A DNA stretch of 13,825 nt from CAKRPJ01 sp934376955 (GTDB lineage: Bacteria > Bacillota > Clostridia > Lachnospirales > Lachnospiraceae): positions 1-13,825 of the forward strand of contig CAKRPJ010000047.1 of the NCBI GenBank assembly GCA_934376955.1, given 5' to 3'. Positions 7,067 through 11,988 of the stretch are shown in pieces. Positions within the stretch are counted from its first letter, which is position 1. Every line of letters begins with the position of its first letter. The position numbers and the translations under genes are program-made. The notes under the pieces were generated by a model that saw only the letters and a list, made by a program, of their open reading frames with translations, made no database searches and was not told where the DNA came from.

Positions 7067-8026
7067 CTACATATCATCCTCCAGCGTGAATACACGATAC
7101 AGATCGGACCATGGATTTCCGATAATGTAGCTTGTGTAGGAGCGTCCGGCAGATACCTCAAGGTTAAAGCTCATGAGGGGATCCGGCACGGTGCAGGCCG
7201 GGCAGGTTCCCATGAGAGAGGAGAGAACGATCACCGGAAGCTCGGCAAACGCCGGGAGGGAGGACTGGGAGGAGGTCACAAAGAAGGTGTATCTTCCGGC
7301 TGCGATCTGCTTATAATGGCTTACCTCCTTGTAGCCTGTGGCGCCGAAAACGAGCTGGTTGTTAAAGGTCCGCACATCGTAAGAGGAGCCCGGATAGGAC
7401 ATGTTTGCCACACGGAAGCAGCCGTATCCGGAGGGGATGTTTTTACAGCGCATGTCAGATACCTTAGACAGGGTCACGCTGCCCGCCAAATCAAGTATGA
7501 CCATGGTGACAGCCTCACCGGCGGTAAAGGCGAGAGTCTGCTGATAAAGGATCGGGCCGTTGGTCTGCCGGATCGTGATCGTATGAAAGCCGTCGGAGAT
7601 CTGCTGATAAACAGACACTGTGGCAAAGGATGAGCCGGAGAATACATTCCTTCTGTCAATATAGGCATCAAGGCTGACTCCGCTTGTCGATGCATTGAGG
7701 AAACGTACCTCGCCGTAATAAGCTCCGGAGGGGTAAACGGGGGTAGACGGGATCACAGGCTGTACCGGGGCCGAAGGACGGATCGGGATGACCGGGATAG
7801 ACGGAATGCCCGGCAGGGTGTTTCCCGGATAGACCGGAAACGATTCCGGCGGAGCGATCGGAGCGGTCGGGATGTGAGAGAGATCATCACCGGGGTAGAC
7901 CTGGAAGGAGTCCGGAAGCGGGGCCGGAGTATTGGCAAGCTGGGACAGATCTTCGTTCCGGTAATCGGAAGGAGTATTGGAGGCGTCCTCCGGAATTTGT
8001 GTGCTGGTTACATTTTTTTCAGACAT
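7067..8026 (-). CDS. Proline-repeat protein with two DUF4397-like domains; function unknown
   Basis: This 319-residue protein matches no enzyme I know. The start at 8026 has GAGG 6 nt upstream (8033-8036). There is no signal peptide and no membrane helix. Residues 1-100 are Pro/Ser-rich and low in complexity. They contain two 22-residue repeats (26-47 and 48-69), each beginning DLS and containing SFxVYPG, and a decayed third copy from 70. Two similar beta-rich units follow. Unit 1 (about 103-190) begins YGEVRFLNAS and contains LDAYIDRRNVF and YQQISDGFHTITI. Unit 2 (about 201-313) begins YGCFRVANMS and contains YDVRTFNNQLVF and YKQIAAGRYTFFV. The [YG-x-x-R-x-x-N-x-S] start, then V/D-x-x-x-N, then a Y-x-x-I-x-x-G strand, resemble DUF4397, a domain usually seen on secreted or surface proteins. 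A CPAC motif is at 275-278. It stands alone, convergent with ade, behind a possible sigma-K promoter. A spore-surface role is a guess. Confidence 0.8.
   Translation of the reverse strand: MSEKNVTSTQIPEDASNTPSDYRNEDLSQLANTPAPLPDSFQVYPGDDLSHIPTAPIAPPESFPVYPGNTLPGIPSIPVIPIRPSAPVQPVIPSTPVYPSGAYYGEVRFLNASTSGVSLDAYIDRRNVFSGSSFATVSVYQQISDGFHTITIRQTNGPILYQQTLAFTAGEAVTMVILDLAGSVTLSKVSDMRCKNIPSGYGCFRVANMSYPGSSYDVRTFNNQLVFGATGYKEVSHYKQIAAGRYTFFVTSSQSSLPAFAELPVIVLSSLMGTCPACTVPDPLMSFNLEVSAGRSYTSYIIGNPWSDLYRVFTLEDDM
7820..7951 (-). repeat. 66-nt tandem coding repeat (two units)
   Basis: Two adjacent 66-nt units (7886-7951 and 7820-7885) encode the 22-residue proline repeats of the DUF4397-like protein. 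Each unit encodes DLS at its start and SF-x-VYPG near its end. The next segment (from 7819 down) keeps only a partial L-x-x-IPxxPxxP match. The protein-level repeat is clear; DNA identity between the units is partial. Confidence 0.75.
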
Positions 8027-8051
8027 AAAGAACCTCGTGTTCCTTTTAGTT

Positions 8052-8078
8052 TAAAATATGTAAAAGAAAATAAAAAGT
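8052..8078 (-). promoter_or_regulatory. Possible sigma-K type promoter for the DUF4397-like gene
   Basis: On the minus strand AC (8077-8078) is followed by 16 nt and CATATTTTA (8052-8060). This fits the Bacillus sigma-K pattern of AC, about 16 nt, then CATAnnnTA. The expected start near 8045 would give a leader of about 19 nt that includes the GAGG ribosome site. No convincing TTGACA/TATAAT pair is seen for this gene. The motif is short and AT-rich, so a chance match is quite possible. Confidence 0.35.
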
Positions 8079-8083
8079 TCCTG

Positions 8084-8112
8084 TTGACAAAATGAAAATC
8101 ATGTGATAATAT
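8084..8112 (+). promoter_or_regulatory. Sigma-A promoter of tRNA-Thr
   Basis: TTGACA (8084-8089), a 17-nt spacer and TAATAT (8107-8112) lie 22 nt before the tRNA. A GATAAT with upstream TG overlaps at 8105-8110 and could be the actual -10 with a 15-nt spacer. The promoter is back to back with the possible sigma-K promoter of the opposite gene. Confidence 0.85.
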
Positions 8113-8134
8113 ATCTAAGGTTTCAAAAACACAT

Positions 8135-8207
8135 GCTGCCTTGGCTCAGCTGGTAGAGCGTCGCCTTGGTAAGGCGGAGGTCGGCGGTTCAAATCCGCTA
8201 GGCAGCT
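8135..8207 (+). tRNA. tRNA-Thr(GGT)
   Basis: This is a 73-nt cloverleaf. The acceptor stem GCTGCCT/AGGCAGC is perfect, the D-arm is GCTCAGCTGGTAGAGC, and the anticodon stem TCGCC/GGCGG encloses TTGGTAA, giving anticodon GGT (threonine). The T-loop is TTCAAAT. The discriminator is T73 and the next bases are TTT, so CCA is not encoded. It is a single-gene unit with its own promoter and terminator. Confidence 0.96.
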
Positions 8208-8223
8208 TTTTGAAAACACAAAG

Positions 8224-8256
8224 AGGATTTTCGGGAACTCCGGAAATCCTTTTTTT
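8224..8256 (+). terminator. Intrinsic terminator after tRNA-Thr
   Basis: AGGATTTTCGG (8224-8234), loop GAACT, and CCGGAAATCCT (8240-8250) form an 11-bp stem with one G-U pair, followed by six further T residues. This is a textbook intrinsic terminator ending the tRNA-Thr transcript before the MATE gene. Confidence 0.93.
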
Positions 8257-8290
8257 GCGCTCAGATATAAAATCACAAAAGGGATAAGGT

Positions 8291-8293
8291 AGG
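8291..8293 (+). promoter_or_regulatory. Ribosome binding site deciding the MATE gene start
   Basis: AGG (within GGTAGG) lies 6 nt before the ATG at 8300, while the in-frame ATG at 8294 is directly adjacent to it. An AAGG at 8286-8289 could serve 8294 only with a very short spacer. The 8300 start is preferred. Confidence 0.55.
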
Positions 8294-8299
8294 ATGATT

Positions 8300-9652
8300 A
8301 TGAAAAAAAGTTATGAAATGGACATGTGTAACGGCCCTGTGCTAAGTAAGATCCTGATCTATTCAATTCCGCTGATGCTGTCCGGCATCCTTCAGCTCCT
8401 GTTCAATGCGGCGGATGTGATCGTTGTCGGAAGATATGCAGGCAGCCAGTCCCTTGCGGCAGTGGGCTCTACCAGCTCGCTGATCAATCTTCTGATCAAT
8501 GTATTTATGGGTCTTTCTGTTGGTGTAAATGTACTTGTCGCACAGTATTACGGCGGAAAAAGGGATAATGACGTGAGTGAAACGGTACATACAGCCATCA
8601 TGCTCAGTTTGATATCCGGTGTATTCCTTATTGTTCTTGGCTATTTTGTATCGCGCCCCCTTCTTGAGCTTATGGGAACTCCCGACGATGTCATCGATAA
8701 ATCTACGATCTACGTCAGGATCTATTTTGCAGCAATGCCGGCTACCATGCTTTACAACTTTGGCAGCGCCATATTGCGGGCAGTAGGTGATACAAAGCGT
8801 CCCCTGTATTTCTTATGCGTTGCCGGAGTGGTCAATGTTATCTTAAACCTGATCTTTGTCATCGCCTTTGATATGGATGTTGCGGGAGTTGCCCTTGCGA
8901 CGGCAATATCTCAGGTGATTTCTGCAGCCCTTGTGTTTATCTGTCTGCAGAACAGCGAAGGAAGCTTAAAGCTTCATCTTTGCAAGCTGAAAATGAATAA
9001 GAAAAAGCTGAAAAGGATCATTCAGGTCGGTCTTCCCGCAGGAATGCAGGGAGCGGTCTTCTCCATATCCAACGTTTTGATCCAGTCCTCGGTGAACCAG
9101 TTTGGCTCCATTGCCATGGCCGGCAATACGGCTTCTTCCAATATAGAAGGCTTTATCTATAATGCAATGAATGCGATCTATCAGACAAATTTAAGCTTTG
9201 TCAGCCAGAACTACGGAGGAAGGAAGTATAAGAGGATAAACAGGATCACGATCACCTGTATCGCCGTAGTCGTTGCGGTGGGCCTTGTAATGGGTCTTTC
9301 CGCCTATGCAGCCGGAGATTTCCTTCTTCACATCTATTCCTCAGATCCGGAGGTTATCCGGTTTGGAATGGAACGGCTTGCGATATTCGGGATCACCTAT
9401 TCCCTGTGCGGAGTTATGGATACGATGGTCGGCAGCCTTAGAGGACTTGGCTGCTCCGTGCTTCCGATGTGCGTTTCCCTGATCGGCGTCTGCGGTATGC
9501 GAGTGATCTGGATCTTCTCAATATTCCAGATCTATCATTCGCTCCCGGTTCTCTACTGTTCGTATCCGGTTACCTGGATCATTACAGGAGCTGCCCATGT
9601 TATTTGTTTTATTATGGTAAGAAGAAAGCTTCCTAAGGAAGATATGGAATAA
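8300..9652 (+). CDS. MATE family multidrug efflux transporter
   Basis: This is an integral membrane cation-coupled exporter of drugs and toxic organic cations, about 450 residues, with a hydrophobicity pattern compatible with 12 helices. The N-terminal half shows the MATE hallmarks SIPLMLSGILQLLFNAADVI, VVGRYAGSQSLAAVGS and GLSVGVNVLVAQYYGGKR. Helix 4-6 features include GSAILRAVGDTKRPLYF. The second half repeats the fold with QVGLPAGMQGAVFSISNVLI and FVSQNYGGRKYKRI, then GSLRGLGCSVLPM. The cytoplasmic loop near KLKMNKKKLKRI is basic. Substrate and coupling ion (Na+ or H+) cannot be told from the sequence. A weak TATAAA at 8266-8271 may be its own -10, since the tRNA-Thr terminator lies just upstream. 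No clear terminator follows it before the marR promoter. Confidence 0.93.
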   Translation: MKKSYEMDMCNGPVLSKILIYSIPLMLSGILQLLFNAADVIVVGRYAGSQSLAAVGSTSSLINLLINVFMGLSVGVNVLVAQYYGGKRDNDVSETVHTAIMLSLISGVFLIVLGYFVSRPLLELMGTPDDVIDKSTIYVRIYFAAMPATMLYNFGSAILRAVGDTKRPLYFLCVAGVVNVILNLIFVIAFDMDVAGVALATAISQVISAALVFICLQNSEGSLKLHLCKLKMNKKKLKRIIQVGLPAGMQGAVFSISNVLIQSSVNQFGSIAMAGNTASSNIEGFIYNAMNAIYQTNLSFVSQNYGGRKYKRINRITITCIAVVVAVGLVMGLSAYAAGDFLLHIYSSDPEVIRFGMERLAIFGITYSLCGVMDTMVGSLRGLGCSVLPMCVSLIGVCGMRVIWIFSIFQIYHSLPVLYCSYPVTWIITGAAHVICFIMVRRKLPKEDME

Positions 9653-9686
9653 AGACAAAGAAATACAGGACACAGTTTTTTCACAG

Positions 9687-9717
9687 ATCCCCTCTTGCAT
9701 TTTTTTCCGGAGGGGAT
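9687..9717 (+). promoter_or_regulatory. Inverted repeat flanking the marR -35
   Basis: ATCCCCTC (9687-9694) and GAGGGGAT (9710-9717) are perfect 8-nt inverted arms. The left arm abuts the -35 and the right arm abuts the -10 of the marR promoter, with the -35 in the 15-nt loop. In RNA from the MATE gene it could fold, but no T-run follows, so a terminator is unlikely. A regulator site is possible. Confidence 0.45.
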
Positions 9718-9723
9718 TATAAT
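9695..9723 (+). promoter_or_regulatory. Sigma-A promoter of the marR-ABC-ABC operon
   Basis: TTGCAT (9695-9700), a 17-nt spacer and a perfect TATAAT (9718-9723) make a strong promoter. The start would fall near 9730, just before the TTAGC inverted repeat, about 70 nt before the marR start codon. A repressor on the repeat would block initiation or early elongation. Confidence 0.85.
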
Positions 9724-9733
9724 TACCAAACAG

Positions 9734-9761
9734 TTAGCAAGCTAATTATTAAAGAGCTAAT
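9734..9761 (+). promoter_or_regulatory. Candidate MarR operator
   Basis: TTAGC-AA-GCTAA (9734-9745) is a perfect inverted repeat, and GCTAAT recurs at 9756-9761, 15 nt after its first copy at 9741. MarR dimers bind such AT-rich palindromes, often over their own promoter, and this one sits at the expected transcription start. Assignment to this MarR is inference. Confidence 0.6.
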
Positions 9762-9802
9762 CAAATTCGGACAGAAGAAAACAATAGAAAGGAGAACTAA
9801 AG

Positions 9803-10252
9803 ATGAGTGAAAGGGAGCATCTGGCTGCGGAAGCCATGATCCGTGCGGGAAAAGCCCACAGAAGCTATCTGGAACACCGGCTAAACAAAAACGGCTTGTT
9901 CCGTGGACAGCATCAGGTGCTGATGTGCGTGTGGAAAAATCCCGGCGCCTCACAAAAGGAGCTGGCAGGGCTTCATAACGTTTCTACCGCAACGATGGCC
10001 GTTACTTTAAAAAAGCTGGAAAAGGGCGGGTATGTGAGAAGACTCGTCGATCAGCAGGATAACAGGCTGAATAAGATCGGCCTTACGGAAAAAGGACTGG
10101 CGGAGGTAAAGGCCAGCCTGAAGATCTTCGGAGAGACCGAGCACGATATGTTTGCGGGATTTTCCGAGGAGGAAAAAGAAAAGGTGCGCGAATATCTGAA
10201 CAGGATCCGGGAAAATCTTGAACGTATGCAGGAAGGAGAGGTGATAAGATGA
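9803..10252 (+). CDS. MarR family transcriptional regulator
   Basis: This is a dimeric winged-helix DNA-binding protein of 149 residues, a normal MarR length. The helix-turn-helix lies in ASQKELAGLHNVSTATMAVTL, with the recognition helix around STATMAVTLKKLEKGGYV. The wing is DQQDNRLNKIGLTEKG, where the usual DxRD reads DQQD. N- and C-terminal helices would form the dimer interface. AAAGGAG precedes the start by 8 nt. The stop overlaps the next ATG as ATGA, coupling it to the first ABC gene. Divergent or autogenous control of an efflux pair by a MarR repressor released by the pump's substrate is the common arrangement; the ligand here is unknown. Confidence 0.93.
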   Translation: MSEREHLAAEAMIRAGKAHRSYLEHRLNKNGLFRGQHQVLMCVWKNPGASQKELAGLHNVSTATMAVTLKKLEKGGYVRRLVDQQDNRLNKIGLTEKGLAEVKASLKIFGETEHDMFAGFSEEEKEKVREYLNRIRENLERMQEGEVIR

Positions 10253-11988
10253 AGCGATACAAAAAATATATAATGCCGTATCTGAGTGCATTTATTATCG
10301 GCCCGCTTATGATGCTTACTGAGGTCGCAGGAGAGGTCATGCTGCCGAAATTCATGTCCATGATCATTAACAGAGGGGTGGCCCAGAAGGACATGGGATA
10401 CATTTTTTATATGGGAGGACTGATGCTTCTTACCGTTCTTATTATGGCGACAGGAGGGATCCTCGGCTCCTATTTTGCGGCGAAGGCCTCCATCAGCTTT
10501 ACCAGTGATCTGAGACGAGATGTGTTTAAAAAGGTTCAGAAATTTTCCTTCGCCAACATTGACGCCTTCAGTACGGGTTCGCTGGTCACAAGACTTACGA
10601 ATGATATCCAGCAGATCCAGAACGTGCTGAATATGGGATTGAAGATGGCCCTCCGCTCCCCGGGAATGTTTGTGGGAGCCCTGATCATGTCCTTTTATAT
10701 CAATAAAAAGCTTGCCATCGTCATACTGGTCGTGATCCCGCTTCTTACCGCAGCGATCATACTGATCTTAAAGACTGCTTTTCCGAGATTCGGCATCATG
10801 CAGAAAAAACTGGACACGCTCAATTCCGGCATTCAGGAGAGTCTTACCAATGTCAGGGTAGTAAAATCCTTTGTGCGTGAAGACCATGAGATCGAGAAGT
10901 TTCAGGTTTTAAACATGGATCTTAAAGAGAGCAGCATCCATGCGTTAAAGATCGTTATCGCAACCATGCCGGTGATGATGTTAGCAATGAACCTGACCAC
11001 TCTGGCTGTCGTATGGTATGGTGGAAATCTGATCATAGGCGGAAGCATGGCTGTGGGGGATCTGACGGCATTTACCACATATATCGTACAGATTCTTATG
11101 TCCTTAATGATGCTGTCCATGGTATTTCTGCAAAGCTCCAGGGCGGCGGCTTCCTTAAAGCGTATCAATGAGGTTATGGATACTAAGATCGATCTGAATG
11201 ATGATACTTCTTCTGCGAAGGAGAAAAAAGTCACAAGAGGAAGTGTCGAGTTTGAGGACGTCAGCTTTGGATACGGAAAGCAGGAACGGGAAAAGGTGCT
11301 TAAGCATATAAGCTTTAAGGCGGAGCCGGGCCAGACCATCGGTATTATCGGCGGAACCGGAAGCGGAAAGACATCCCTTGTTCAGCTGATCCCTCGCCTT
11401 TATGATGTGAGCGAAGGAAGGGTGCTTGTAGATGGCACGGATGTGCGAGACTATTCTCTGGAAAACTTGAGAACCGGTGTCGGAATGGTCCTTCAGAAAA
11501 ATGTACTTTTTTCGGGTACGATCGAAGAAAACCTGCGCTGGGGCGATGAGAACGCTGACTTTGCAGAAGTTGAAGATGCAGCCAAAAGTGCAAAAGCGGA
11601 CGACTTTGTAAGAAGCTTTCCGGGAGGCTACAATACGGAAATGGGACAGGGAGGCGTCAATGTGTCGGGCGGTCAGAAGCAAAGGCTCTGTATTGCAAGA
11701 GCATTGTTAAAGAAGCCAAAGATCCTGATTCTAGATGATTCTACGAGTGCGGTGGATACGGCGACAGAGGCACAGATCAGGGAGAGCTTTCACAATGAGC
11801 TTAAGGACACGACGAAGATCATCATTGCACAGCGGATTTCGTCTGTTCAGGATGCAGATCTGATACTGGTACTGGAGGATGGCCATATCATCGGAAAAGG
11901 AACCCATGAAGAACTGCTCAGCTCCTGTGAGGCGTATGCGGAGATCTATACGACTCAAGCTGGAAAAGAGGAGGTGGCGCCATGTTAA
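10249..11988 (+). CDS. ABC exporter half-transporter, degenerate-NBD subunit
   Basis: This 579-residue protein has an N-terminal six-helix membrane domain (about 1-310) fused to a nucleotide-binding domain, like TM287, BmrC or LmrC. Walker A is GGTGSGKTS (368-376) and the signature is VSGGQ (472-476). After Walker B (KILILD), the catalytic glutamate is replaced by aspartate: LDDSTSAVD with Asp497. The switch histidine is replaced by Gln528 in IIAQRIS. Both changes mark the non-hydrolysing site of heterodimeric exporters, while the intact signature completes the active site of its partner. It overlaps marR by 4 nt and the next ABC gene by 7 nt, so the two subunits are likely made together. It is expected to export drugs or other amphipathic compounds; the substrate is not visible. 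Confidence 0.95.
   Translation: MKRYKKYIMPYLSAFIIGPLMMLTEVAGEVMLPKFMSMIINRGVAQKDMGYIFYMGGLMLLTVLIMATGGILGSYFAAKASISFTSDLRRDVFKKVQKFSFANIDAFSTGSLVTRLTNDIQQIQNVLNMGLKMALRSPGMFVGALIMSFYINKKLAIVILVVIPLLTAAIILILKTAFPRFGIMQKKLDTLNSGIQESLTNVRVVKSFVREDHEIEKFQVLNMDLKESSIHALKIVIATMPVMMLAMNLTTLAVVWYGGNLIIGGSMAVGDLTAFTTYIVQILMSLMMLSMVFLQSSRAAASLKRINEVMDTKIDLNDDTSSAKEKKVTRGSVEFEDVSFGYGKQEREKVLKHISFKAEPGQTIGIIGGTGSGKTSLVQLIPRLYDVSEGRVLVDGTDVRDYSLENLRTGVGMVLQKNVLFSGTIEENLRWGDENADFAEVEDAAKSAKADDFVRSFPGGYNTEMGQGGVNVSGGQKQRLCIARALLKKPKILILDDSTSAVDTATEAQIRESFHNELKDTTKIIIAQRISSVQDADLILVLEDGHIIGKGTHEELLSSCEAYAEIYTTQAGKEEVAPC

Noticed and set aside
7316..7633. 105-residue plus-strand frame opposite the DUF4397-like gene
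   Set aside because: No ribosome site or motif; the minus-strand frame is longer, has repeats, domains and a ribosome site.
7820..7951. CRISPR-like or other non-coding repeat array
   Set aside because: The repeats are head-to-tail, have no spacers, and are explained by an in-frame protein repeat.
8135..8256. tRNA-Thr as an integration site for a mobile element
   Set aside because: No integrase gene and no repeat of the tRNA 3' end is seen in the window; the neighbouring MATE gene looks native in base composition.
9687..9723. Rho-independent terminator for the MATE gene
   Set aside because: The inverted arms have a 15-nt loop and are followed by TATAATTACC rather than a T-run; the promoter reading explains the sequence better.
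11155..11682. 175-residue open frame antisense to the first ABC gene
   Set aside because: It lies fully within conserved NBD coding sequence and has no recognisable domain or promoter.
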